Made by a program: the position numbers and the translations under genes
Notes under the pieces: generated by a model
Told to the model about the DNA's origin: nothing
The model's input: only the letters and a program-made list of their open reading frames with translations
Database searches by the model: none
In this document: positions 1 through 7,955 of the stretch, piece by piece
How the letters are laid out: each line of letters begins with the position of its first letter
How positions within the stretch are numbered: position 1 is the first letter of the stretch
NCBI RefSeq assembly: GCF_014268935.2
Contig: NZ_JABWRJ020000003.1
Span: 921,501-985,500 of the forward strand
Reading direction: 5' to 3'
Length of the DNA stretch: 64,000 bases
DNA from: Pseudomonas peradeniyensis
Lineage (GTDB): Bacteria > Pseudomonadota > Gammaproteobacteria > Pseudomonadales > Pseudomonadaceae

Positions 1-134
1 CCAAGCAGCTGAACATCGCCCTGTCGCTGGAGAACGTCACCGACCAGGCCTACTTCGTGGCCATGGGCGACGCCAACAACCTGTCCCTGGCAAGGGGGCG
101 GACCCTGACCGGCATGCTCGAGTACCGCTTCTGA
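1..134 (+). CDS. hasR: TonB-dependent haemophore receptor HasR, C-terminal end (partial)
   Basis: The frame opens at base 3 and ends with TGA at 132-134. The last residues (...NVTDQAYF...RGRTLTGMLEYRF) are the closing beta-strands of a TonB-dependent outer-membrane receptor, including the usual terminal Phe. Only about 43 residues are present. The assignment to HasR rests on position: hasA and hasDEF follow directly on the same strand, the order seen in other Has systems. HasR takes haem from the secreted HasA and imports it. A different TonB receptor cannot be excluded from this fragment alone. Confidence 0.75.
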   Translation, partial: KQLNIALSLENVTDQAYFVAMGDANNLSLARGRTLTGMLEYRF

Positions 135-163
135 TCCCCCAGGTTCGCCCGATCCCGGGCAAC

Positions 164-186
164 GCGCAGGCAATGGGTGCCTGCGT
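164..186 (+). promoter_or_regulatory. Stem-loop between hasR and hasA
   Basis: An 8-bp perfect inverted repeat (CGCAGGCA at 165-172 and TGCCTGCG at 178-185) with a 5-base loop lies in the 81-base hasR-hasA gap. There is no U-tract after it. It could be an attenuator or an mRNA-processing or stabilising hairpin that lets hasA be made in excess over hasR. The structure is seen; the role is inferred. Confidence 0.5.
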
Positions 187-215
187 CTTCAACTGCAAGA
201 CCAAGAGGAATTGAA

Positions 216-833
216 ATGTCTCTTTCCGTTACCTACGCGGCTTCCTTCGCCAACGTCACCGTCGACCAGTACCTGTCGGTCTGGGCCACCGGTTTCAAGA
301 CTGCCGATCACAACGCCAGCAACACCGGCGGCTTCAACGAAGGCGGCACCGATGGCAGCCAGTACGCCATTCGCGGCACCAACGGCTCCAACTACGCCGT
401 GATCGCCCAGAGCGATACCCAGACCGGCCTGCACTATGTCTGGGACTCGGCACTGCCGGCTGGCAACAACCTGAACCACTACCTGTACGGCGAACTCGAC
501 ACCGTGACCCTGGGCAACAATCTGCTCAAGGACGCCAGCGGCAACTACAGCGTGCAGTCGCTGGCCGTGAGCTTCGACGGCCTGGACCTGAACGCCGCGC
601 AAGGCGCCGGCCGTGCCGGCAACGACGTGCACAACGTCATCTACAACCTCATGCAGGGCAAGACCGGCGCGCTGGAAACCGTGCTGGACAACCTGCTGGC
701 CGACTATGGCGTCTCCACCAACAGCACCTTCGCCCAGATCGACGCGGCCCTGGCCGCCGGCCCGGTTCACGCCGCTGCCGCCGAAGCGGTCGGCGTGCAG
801 GCGCTGCCCGAGGACCTGGCCCTGGCGGCCTGA
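216..833 (+). CDS. hasA: Haemophore HasA
   Basis: A 205-residue secreted haem-binding protein that captures haem outside the cell and hands it to HasR. The ATG at 216 is chosen over an upstream in-frame start because AGAGGA precedes it and the N-terminus MSLSVTYAASF matches known HasA. Candidate haem-loop residues are His32 and Tyr74, with a nearby His88 in the place of the His that supports the Tyr ligand. There is no Sec signal peptide. The C-terminus ends EDLALAA, a short hydrophobic tail like the uncleaved type I secretion signals of other HasA proteins. The dedicated exporter genes hasDEF follow. Length and composition are normal for the family. Confidence 0.95.
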   Translation: MSLSVTYAASFANVTVDQYLSVWATGFKTADHNASNTGGFNEGGTDGSQYAIRGTNGSNYAVIAQSDTQTGLHYVWDSALPAGNNLNHYLYGELDTVTLGNNLLKDASGNYSVQSLAVSFDGLDLNAAQGAGRAGNDVHNVIYNLMQGKTGALETVLDNLLADYGVSTNSTFAQIDAALAAGPVHAAAAEAVGVQALPEDLALAA

Positions 834-848
834 GCGCAGGCATGAAAA

Positions 849-878
849 AGCGAATGGAAGGTCACCCCGCCATTCGCT
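849..878 (+). promoter_or_regulatory. Stem-loop after hasA
   Basis: AGCGAATGG (849-857) pairs with CCATTCGCT (870-878) across a 12-base loop, 15 bases after the hasA stop. No T-run follows, so it is not a classic terminator. In the 169-base hasA-hasD gap it may set relative expression by partial termination or by protecting the hasA mRNA 3' end. Confidence 0.5.
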
Positions 879-1002
879 GATCTGATGCACTTACCCCGCA
901 GCCCGTGTCTTTGCCGGGCCCAGGCTGCGGCGGTGCGAATTCTGTGGCGACGACAGGGCGAATGCAATCGCTGGTCGGCGCCTTCTACGAGGTTTCCAAC
1001 AA

Positions 1003-2769
1003 ATGCGAACCGCTCCCGCCGCGGCCAATGAAGTGCTGCGGGCGCTCAGGGCCTGCCGTGCCGGGCTTGGCAACGTTGCGCTGTTCACCGCGGTGATCAA
1101 CGTGCTGATGCTGGCCCCGGCGCTGTACATGCTGCAGGTCTACGACCGGGTCCTGTCGTCGCGCAACGAGATGACCCTGCTGATGCTCAGCCTCATGGTG
1201 CTCGGGGTGTTCGCCTTCATGGGCCTGCTGGAGTGGCTGCGCAGCCAGGTGGTGATCCGCCTGGGCACGCGCATGGACATGGACCTCAACCCACGGGTGT
1301 TCGAGGCCGCCTACGAGGCGAGCCTGGCCGGGCACAAGGGCGCCGGGGGGCAGATGCTCGCCGACCTGACCGCGCTGCGCCAGTTCGCCACCGGCCAGGC
1401 CCTGTTCGCGTTCTTCGACGCGCCGTGGTTCCCGGTGTACCTGTTGGTGATGTTCATGTTCAGCCCATGGCTCGGCCTGATGGCGCTGTTGGGGGCGATA
1501 CTGCTGACGCTGCTGGCCTGGGTCAACGAGCGCCTGACCCAGGCGCCGTTCGCCGAGGCCGGGCAGCTGTCGCAGCAGGCCGGTCTGGAGGCCAGCGCCA
1601 ACCTGCGCAACGCCGAGGTGATCGAGGCCATGGGCATGCTGGCGCCGGTACGCCAGCGCTGGGCGCGCCTGCACCATGGCTTCCTGGCCCGACAGAACCT
1701 GGGCAGCGAGCGTACCGCGGCGGTCACCGCATTGACCAAGACCGTGCGCCTGGCCCTGCAGTCGCTGGTGCTCGGCCTGGGCGCCTGGCTGGCCATCGAG
1801 CAGTTGATCACGCCGGGGATGATGATCGCCGGTTCCATCCTCATGGCCCGGGTGCTGGCGCCGATCGACCAGTTGATCGGTGCCTGGCGCCAATGGAGTG
1901 GTGCGCGCCTGGCCTATCAGCGCCTCAGCGAGCTGCTGCAGGCCCAGCCGCCGCGTTCGGCGGGCATGCCGTTGCTGGTGCCGCTCGGCAAGCTTACGGT
2001 CGAGCAGGTGGGCGCGACGCAGCCGGGCAGCAGCCGTCTGTGCCTGAACAACCTGGGCTTCGAACTGCCGGCGGGTGAGTCACTGGGGATCATCGGTCCG
2101 TCCGGCTCGGGCAAGTCGACCCTGGCGCGGCTGCTGGTCGGCGCCGTTGCCCCGGCGAGCGGCAAGGTCCGCCTGGATGGCGCGGACCTGAGGGTCTGGG
2201 ACCGTGGCGCGCTGGGCCAGCATATCGGTTACCTGCCCCAGGACGTGCAGCTGTTCGCCGGCAGCATCGCCGACAACATCGCCCGGCTCGGCGCGGTGGA
2301 TGCCCAGCAGGTGGTGGCCGCGGCGCAGCTGGCGGGGGTGCACGACATGATCCTCAAGCTGCCGGGAGGCTATGACACGCTGCTGGGGGAGGGCGGGTTG
2401 GGCCTGTCCGGCGGCCAGCGCCAGCGCATCGGCCTGGCGCGGGCGCTGTATGGGCTGCCGGCGCTGATCGTGCTCGATGAGCCCAATTCCAATCTCGATG
2501 AGGCTGGGGAGCAGGCGTTGGTCGAGGCCATTGCCAGGCTGCGCGAGCACAAGCGCACGTTGATCCTGATTACCCACAAGTCCTCGCTGCTGGCCGGCCT
2601 GGACAACCTGCTGATGCTCAAGGGCGGCCAGTTGCAGGCCTTCGGCCCCACCGCCCGGGTGCTGCAGGACGCACAGCGGGCCGCCCGGCCGGCTCCCGCC
2701 CCCGTCGCGCCATCCTCGACACGCAACCCTATCGGCCTGAGCGTCACCTTCGGCCAGCCAAGAGCCTGA
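1003..2769 (+). CDS. hasD: Type I secretion ABC transporter HasD
   Basis: A 588-residue inner-membrane ABC exporter (PrtD/HlyB type without a peptidase domain) that powers secretion of HasA. The N-terminal half carries transmembrane segments. The nucleotide-binding domain shows Walker A GPSGSGKST near residue 364, the signature LSGGQRQR near 468, Walker B ALIVLDEP near 486 and the switch His in LITHKS. The start at 1003 has a CGAGG element about 11 bases upstream. hasE starts 5 bases after the stop, so the genes are probably co-translated. Confidence 0.93.
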   Translation: MRTAPAAANEVLRALRACRAGLGNVALFTAVINVLMLAPALYMLQVYDRVLSSRNEMTLLMLSLMVLGVFAFMGLLEWLRSQVVIRLGTRMDMDLNPRVFEAAYEASLAGHKGAGGQMLADLTALRQFATGQALFAFFDAPWFPVYLLVMFMFSPWLGLMALLGAILLTLLAWVNERLTQAPFAEAGQLSQQAGLEASANLRNAEVIEAMGMLAPVRQRWARLHHGFLARQNLGSERTAAVTALTKTVRLALQSLVLGLGAWLAIEQLITPGMMIAGSILMARVLAPIDQLIGAWRQWSGARLAYQRLSELLQAQPPRSAGMPLLVPLGKLTVEQVGATQPGSSRLCLNNLGFELPAGESLGIIGPSGSGKSTLARLLVGAVAPASGKVRLDGADLRVWDRGALGQHIGYLPQDVQLFAGSIADNIARLGAVDAQQVVAAAQLAGVHDMILKLPGGYDTLLGEGGLGLSGGQRQRIGLARALYGLPALIVLDEPNSNLDEAGEQALVEAIARLREHKRTLILITHKSSLLAGLDNLLMLKGGQLQAFGPTARVLQDAQRAARPAPAPVAPSSTRNPIGLSVTFGQPRA

Positions 2770-2773
2770 CACC

Positions 2774-4105
2774 ATGAGCGTACACGCCCTCTCCACACAA
2801 AAGACCGAGGCGAGCCTACTCAGCCTCGACGAACACCGACCGGGCCGGGTGGGCCGCTGGCTGGTGCTGGCAGGTTTCGGCGGTTTCCTCCTGTGGGCCG
2901 CGCTGGCGCCGCTGGACAAAGGCGTGCCGGTCAGCGGCAGCGTGATGGTCGCCGGTAGCCGACAGGCCGTGCAGCACCCCACGGGCGGGGTGATCGAGCA
3001 GTTGCTGGTGCGTGACGGTGACACGGTGAGCGCCGGCCAGGTCGTGCTGCGCATGGACCCGACCCAGGCTCAGGCCCAGGTCGGTTCGCTGCGGGTGCAG
3101 TACGTCAACGCCCGCGCCGCCGAGGCGCGCCTGCTGGCCGAGCGCGATGGCAGGGCCTCGATCGAGTTCCCCCAAGGCCTGCGTGACCAGGCCGCCAGTG
3201 CCTGGGTGGCCACGGTGCTGGAGAGCCAGCGGCAACTGCGCAGCAGCCGCGCCCAGGCGCTGGATATGGAGCTCGGTGGCCTGCGCGAGAGCATTGCCGG
3301 CGCCGAAGCCTCGTTGCAGGGCCTGCAAGGCTCGCTGGCCAGCAAACAGGCCCAGCGTGACGCGCTGGACGAGCAGCTGGGCGGCCTGCGCGAACTGGCC
3401 CGGGACGGCTACATCGCCCGCAATCGCCTGCTCGACAGCGAGCGCCTGTTGGCCCAGGTCAACGGCTCGATCGCCGAGGACTTCGGCAGCATCGGTCGCA
3501 CCCGGCGCCAGGTGCTGGAACTCAAGCTGCGCATCGGTCAGCGCCAGCAGGAGTACCAGAACGAGGTGCGCCAGCAGCTCGCCGAGCTGCAGGCCAGCGC
3601 CGAGGACCTGGACAACCGCCTGCGCAGCGCCGAATTCGAGCTGGCCCATGCCCAGGTGCGGGCCCCCGTGGCCGGCACGGTGGTTGGTCTGAGCGTGTTC
3701 ACCAACGGCGGTGTCATCGCCCGGGGCCAGCAACTGATGGAGATCGTGCCGCGCGATGCGCCGTTGCTGGTCGACGCCCGGGCTTCGGTGGACATGGTCG
3801 ACCGCCTGCGCCCAGGGCTGCCGGTGGAGCTGATGTTCGTCGCCTTCAACCAGAGCACCACGCCACGGGTGGATGGCGAGGTGGCCCTCGTCTCCGCCGA
3901 CCGCCTGCTCGACGAAAAGACCCAGCAGCCCTACTACCAGGTGCGCATCAAGGTCAGCGAGCAGGGCCTTGGCCAACTGGCCGGCCTGGATATCCGCCCG
4001 GGCATGCCGGTGGAGGCCTTCGTGCGAACCGGCGAGCGCTCGATGCTCAACTACCTGTTCAAACCATTGGCTGACCGGGTGCATGTCGCCCTGGCCGAGG
4101 AATAA
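2774..4105 (+). CDS. hasE: Type I secretion membrane-fusion protein HasE
   Basis: A 443-residue HlyD/PrtE-family periplasmic adaptor that joins HasD to the outer-membrane channel. One N-terminal transmembrane helix (about residues 28-48, rich in Leu/Ala/Gly), a lipoyl-like half, a long coiled-coil region rich in Gln, Glu, Leu and Arg (about 95-290), and a second lipoyl/beta-barrel half with the family motif VRAPVAGTVVGL. It sits between hasD and hasF with only a few bases on each side. Confidence 0.93.
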   Translation: MSVHALSTQKTEASLLSLDEHRPGRVGRWLVLAGFGGFLLWAALAPLDKGVPVSGSVMVAGSRQAVQHPTGGVIEQLLVRDGDTVSAGQVVLRMDPTQAQAQVGSLRVQYVNARAAEARLLAERDGRASIEFPQGLRDQAASAWVATVLESQRQLRSSRAQALDMELGGLRESIAGAEASLQGLQGSLASKQAQRDALDEQLGGLRELARDGYIARNRLLDSERLLAQVNGSIAEDFGSIGRTRRQVLELKLRIGQRQQEYQNEVRQQLAELQASAEDLDNRLRSAEFELAHAQVRAPVAGTVVGLSVFTNGGVIARGQQLMEIVPRDAPLLVDARASVDMVDRLRPGLPVELMFVAFNQSTTPRVDGEVALVSADRLLDEKTQQPYYQVRIKVSEQGLGQLAGLDIRPGMPVEAFVRTGERSMLNYLFKPLADRVHVALAEE

Positions 4106-4109
4106 GGGG

Positions 4110-5447
4110 ATGTCCGTGCTTTTGCGTGCCGCCTGCCCGCTGCTGTTGTTCACCAGCCTGTCGGCGCAGGCCCTGGACCTGGGCGACGCCTATGCCCTGG
4201 CCTTGCGTAACGATCCCACCTGGCAGGGTTCCATCGCCGAGCGCGAGGCTGGGCTCGAGAACCTGGCGATCGGTCGTGCTGGCCTGCTGCCGAGGCTGTC
4301 GTATCGCTACAACCGTGCCCGCAACGATTCCGAGGTGACCCAGCGCAGCCAGTTCGGCGATGTGACCACCCAGCGCGACTACCGCAGCTACAGTTCGACC
4401 CTGACCCTCGAGCAGCCGTTGTTCGACTATGCCGCCTGGAGCGATTACCGCCGTGGCGTGGCCCAGGCCGCCCTGGCCGACGAGCGCTATCGTGGCCGTG
4501 GCCAGGAGTTGATGGTGCGTCTGTTCGGTGCCTACAGCGAAGCGTTGTTCGCCAACGAACAGATCGCCCTGGCCCAGGCCCAGCGACGCACCTACGCCGA
4601 GCAGCTGACCCTCAACGAGCGCCTGCTCAAGGGCGGCGAGGGCACCCGTACCGATGTACTGGAAACCCGCGCACGCTACGAGCTGGCCCAGGCCCAGGAA
4701 ATCGAGGCCGGCGACAATCTCGATGCGGCGTTGCGCGCCTTGCAGGCGATCATCGGCGAACCGGTGGCGGTCGAGGACCTGGCACCGATGACCGGCGATT
4801 TTCGCGTCCAGCCGCTCACCCCCACACGTTTCGAACCCTGGCGCGACCTGGCCGTCGCCCATAACGCCGAGCTGGCCAGCCAGCGCCACGGGCTCGAGGT
4901 CGCCGAGCAGAACATCGAGCGGCAACGGGCCGGGCACCTGCCTTCGTTGAGTGCCTATGCCAGCAAGGGCATTTCCAGTTCCAGCTCCGAGAGCAGCTAC
5001 AACCAGCGTTACGACACCGACAGCATCGGCGTGCAGTTGAGCGTGCCGTTGTTTGCCGGGGGCGGTGTACAGGCGTCGGTGCGCCAGGCCCGGGCCCAGC
5101 GTGATGCCGCGGGTTTCGAGCTGGATGCGCAGCTGCGCGACACGCTCAACCAGCTGCGTCGGCAGTTCAATCTGTGCGCCAGCGGCACGGCGAAGATCCG
5201 TGCCTACGACCTTGCGGTGAAGGCGGCCTCGGCCCTGGTGCAGGCCACGCGCAAGAGCGTGCGGGGAGGGGAACGGGTCAACCTCGATGTGCTGGACGCC
5301 GAGCAGCAGCTGTTCGGTGCCAGGCGCGACCTGACGCAGGCACGCCATGAGTACCTGCGGGCGTGGTTGCAGTTGCGCTATCTGGCGGGGGTGCTGGAGG
5401 CGGGGGACCTGAATGTGTTGAACCGGTACTTCGTGGCGCACGGCTAG
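4110..5447 (+). CDS. hasF: TolC-family outer-membrane channel HasF
   Basis: A 445-residue TolC-like protein, the outer-membrane exit of the HasDEF type I system. The ATG at 4110, 4 bases after hasE and preceded by AAGGGG, gives a clear signal peptide (MSVLLRAACPLLLFTSLSAQA, likely cut after residue 20); an upstream in-frame extension overlaps hasE and is rejected. The body has two alpha-helical repeats typical of outer-membrane efflux proteins, e.g. LALRNDP near the N-terminus and LDVLDAEQQLFGARRDL in the second repeat. Confidence 0.92.
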   Translation: MSVLLRAACPLLLFTSLSAQALDLGDAYALALRNDPTWQGSIAEREAGLENLAIGRAGLLPRLSYRYNRARNDSEVTQRSQFGDVTTQRDYRSYSSTLTLEQPLFDYAAWSDYRRGVAQAALADERYRGRGQELMVRLFGAYSEALFANEQIALAQAQRRTYAEQLTLNERLLKGGEGTRTDVLETRARYELAQAQEIEAGDNLDAALRALQAIIGEPVAVEDLAPMTGDFRVQPLTPTRFEPWRDLAVAHNAELASQRHGLEVAEQNIERQRAGHLPSLSAYASKGISSSSSESSYNQRYDTDSIGVQLSVPLFAGGGVQASVRQARAQRDAAGFELDAQLRDTLNQLRRQFNLCASGTAKIRAYDLAVKAASALVQATRKSVRGGERVNLDVLDAEQQLFGARRDLTQARHEYLRAWLQLRYLAGVLEAGDLNVLNRYFVAHG

Positions 5448-5467
5448 GGCGACTGAGGAGGTTGAAC

Positions 5468-5554
5468 GTGGGAGCGGGCTTGCCCCGCGATGGCGACCGG
5501 TCATGAAGTGATGTTGTACCGACAGACCGGATCGCGGGGCAAGCCCGCTCCCAC
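5468..5554. repeat. REP pair (short arms)
   Basis: Two inverted 24-base arms at 5468-5491 and 5531-5554, perfect complements, each with the GTGGGAGCGGGCTTGCCCCG core of P. putida REP elements. They lie between the converging hasF and permease genes. Confidence 0.93.
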
Positions 5555-5583
5555 AGTGCATGCTTGCGCACATGCTCGAGACG

Positions 5584-5615
5584 AAAAAAAGGAGCCGACG
5601 ATGCGCGTCGGCTCC
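5584..5615 (-). terminator. Rho-independent terminator of the NCS2 permease
   Basis: GGAGCCGACG (5591-5600) pairs with CGTCGGCTCC (5606-5615) across a 5-base loop. Seven As precede it on the + strand, so on the minus strand the hairpin is followed by a T-run. Confidence 0.85.
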
Positions 5616-5641
5616 CCCTCGATGACCGTCCTGGTCAGCGA

Positions 5642-7159
5642 TCAGTGTTCGGCAACCGCCTTGCGCCTGGGCGCCTCGTTGCCGTGCTCGTCAAGCTCCA
5701 GCACCGGAACCTCGTTGCCGTCGGCGTCGAACAGCTTGCCATCCTTGAAGTAGTCGCCATCGCGCAGGGCCGAGATGTCCGAGTACTGGATGGTGCGTTC
5801 GTAGGCCGCGGCGAATACCGACTGGTTCTCCGAGTTGCCGGTGGTGAAGTGGTTGAAGATCAGGTTCAACAGGATGGCCATGATCGCCGCCGAGCTGATG
5901 CCGGAGTGGAAGATGGTTTCGAACCAGCTCGGGAAGTTGTGGTAGAAGGTCGGCGCCGCGATCGGGATCATGCCGAAGCCCAGCGAGGCGGCGACGATGA
6001 TCAGGTTGACGTTGTTCTTGTAGTTGACCTTGGACAGGGTACGGATGCCGCTGGCCGCCACGGTGCCGAACAGCACGATGCCCGCGCCGCCGAGGACCGG
6101 GGTCGGTACCGCGGCGATGACCCGGCCCATGATCGGTAGCAGGCCCAGCACCACCAGGATCACCCCGCCGGTGGCCACCACGTAGCGGCTCTTCACCCCG
6201 GTCACGGCCACCAGGCCGACGTTCTGGGCGAAGGCGCTCTGGGTGAACGAGCCGAAGATCGGCGCCAGGATGCTCGACGCCATGTCGGCGCGCAGGCCAT
6301 TGCCCAGGCGCTTGGAGTCGACCTTGGTGTCGATGATCTCACCCACCGCGAGGATGTCCGCCGAGGTTTCTACCAGGGTCACCATGATCACGATGCACAT
6401 CGACAGGATCGCGGCGATATGGAAGGTCGGCATGCCGAAGTGGAACGGCGTGGGGAAGGCGAAGATCGGGCCTTCGGTGACCTTGCTGAAATCGGTCATG
6501 CCCAGCGCCCAGGCAATCAGGGTGCCGGCGACCATGGCCAGAAGGATCGACAGGCGCGAGATGCTCGCACTGCCCAGCTTGCTCAGCAGCAGGACGATGG
6601 CGAAGGTCAGCCCGGCCAGGCCGATGTTGGCCACGCTGCCGAACTCCGGCGAGGCGCTGTTGCCGCCCATCACCCAGCGTGCGGCCACGGGCATCAGGGT
6701 CAGGCCGATGGTGGTGATGACGATGCCGGTGACCAGCGGCGGGAAGAACTTGGTGATGCGCGAGAACACCGGGGTGATCAGGAAACCGATGAGCGAAGCC
6801 GCCATCACCGCGCCCAGCACCGAAGGCAAGCCGCCACCGCTCTGGCTGCCGAGGATCGCACCCATGGTCGCCACGCCGGCGAACGATACACCCTGCACCA
6901 GTGGCAGCTGGCAACCGAAGAACGGCAGGCCCAGGGTCTGCAGCAACGTCGCCAGGCCCCCGGCGAACAGCGAGGCGGCGATCAGCAGGCCGATTTCCGC
7001 CGGGGCCAGGCCGGCGGCCTGGCCGAGGATCAGGGGTACGGCGACGATCCCTCCATACATGGTCAGGACATGCTGCAGCCCGTAGGCCAGGTTGGCGCCG
7101 AGGCCGAGGTTTTCGTCCTCGGGGCGCGGGGCGGGAGACGTGCTGGGGGACGTGGTCAT
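5642..7159 (-). CDS. NCS2-family xanthine/urate-type permease
   Basis: A 505-residue polytopic inner-membrane nucleobase:cation symporter. The family signature QNVGLVAVTGVKSRYVV, close to that of the xanthine and urate members, is visible, together with the N-terminal GLQHVLTMYGG and repeated Gly/Ala/Leu membrane segments. The start MTTSPSTSP at 7159 is preferred over an upstream in-frame ATG at 7225 that would add a non-membrane 22-residue stretch. The charged C-terminal tail is cytoplasmic in type. No purine catabolic genes are adjacent, so xanthine versus urate cannot be decided. Confidence 0.85.
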   Translation of the reverse strand: MTTSPSTSPAPRPEDENLGLGANLAYGLQHVLTMYGGIVAVPLILGQAAGLAPAEIGLLIAASLFAGGLATLLQTLGLPFFGCQLPLVQGVSFAGVATMGAILGSQSGGGLPSVLGAVMAASLIGFLITPVFSRITKFFPPLVTGIVITTIGLTLMPVAARWVMGGNSASPEFGSVANIGLAGLTFAIVLLLSKLGSASISRLSILLAMVAGTLIAWALGMTDFSKVTEGPIFAFPTPFHFGMPTFHIAAILSMCIVIMVTLVETSADILAVGEIIDTKVDSKRLGNGLRADMASSILAPIFGSFTQSAFAQNVGLVAVTGVKSRYVVATGGVILVVLGLLPIMGRVIAAVPTPVLGGAGIVLFGTVAASGIRTLSKVNYKNNVNLIIVAASLGFGMIPIAAPTFYHNFPSWFETIFHSGISSAAIMAILLNLIFNHFTTGNSENQSVFAAAYERTIQYSDISALRDGDYFKDGKLFDADGNEVPVLELDEHGNEAPRRKAVAEH

Positions 7160-7228
7160 TGGAGCAGGCTCTCTGTTTATTGTTGTGCCGCTACTGTAGA
7201 CAACTACCACAAAAAATTGCCACAAAAA

Positions 7229-7238
7229 TTGTATACAA
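7229..7238. promoter_or_regulatory. Palindrome TTGTATACAA in the permease promoter region
   Basis: A perfect 10-bp palindrome 70 bases upstream of the permease start, in AT-rich sequence. It has the form of operators bound by FadR-type GntR repressors. Proposed as a candidate purine-responsive operator; no regulator gene is adjacent. The rest of the 261-base gap to the PilZ gene (7160-7420) shows no gene. Confidence 0.4.
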
Positions 7239-7420
7239 AGTTTTGATCGTAGCGACGGAACGGGTGCGTCCAGGGTGCGTGAAACCTGGATGCAGGTTGC
7301 GTTCCAACATGCAGGAGGCTGTTCCAGAGGGGTGTGTACAAACAGGCTGACAGGCGTAGGAAAGCTGTCTGGCTGGACAGGAAAGCCGTCACAGCCAGAT
7401 AGATAGCAGGCTAAGAGATA

Positions 7421-7789
7421 TCAATCTTCGATGAGTTCGCGCAGCTCGCGCATCATTTCGGTGCTGTCACCCACGTTCAGTTCCACCAGACGGTGCAGAT
7501 GGGTCATCGAATCGATGTCGATGTGCAGGCAGATGAAACCCAGACGGCTCGGCTCCTCGTGGCGCAGTTCGACCTGCATCAGCACCTGGGTCTTCTTGTC
7601 GTTGAGGTGGATGATCGCTTCGAAGTCCTGGGTGAGGTCGGCATTCCAGGGATCGGGGCGCTCGATCAGCAAGCCCTTGAGCGACAGGTCGAGCAGTTTC
7701 ACCGGCCAGCGCCGCTCGCCCTGGCGCAGTTCAGTGGGGGCATCGAAGGCGATGCGTTGAAAGCGGCGGCGTTCGTCGTGGTCGCTCAT
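7421..7789 (-). CDS. Single-domain PilZ protein (c-di-GMP receptor)
   Basis: 122 residues, essentially one PilZ domain. Both c-di-GMP contacts are visible: R8-RFQ-R12 (RxxxR) and D34-L-S36-L-K-G39 (DxSxxG). It should therefore bind the nucleotide and act through a protein partner. It is monocistronic and divergent from cstA. Other c-di-GMP proteins in the window are MorA and the larger PilZ protein near 57 kb. The output target is unknown. Confidence 0.88.
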   Translation of the reverse strand: MSDHDERRRFQRIAFDAPTELRQGERRWPVKLLDLSLKGLLIERPDPWNADLTQDFEAIIHLNDKKTQVLMQVELRHEEPSRLGFICLHIDIDSMTHLHRLVELNVGDSTEMMRELRELIED

Positions 7790-7955
7790 GGGAAAAGCCC
7801 TCGGGGGTTCAACCTGACTATAGTGGGTTATGTTGCCGTATCAGGTACCGCAATCTGGCCGCAGAGGCTCTAGACCAAAGCAAGTGTGGCAATGCGCTTT
7901 GACTCGCCCTAGACTCGATGGGCGGTCTTTCCAATCCACCAGCTGGAAGTAAACC

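Noticed and set aside
7870..7955. Sigma-54 promoter before cstA
   Set aside because: The GG and GC doublets are not at the required 10-base spacing.
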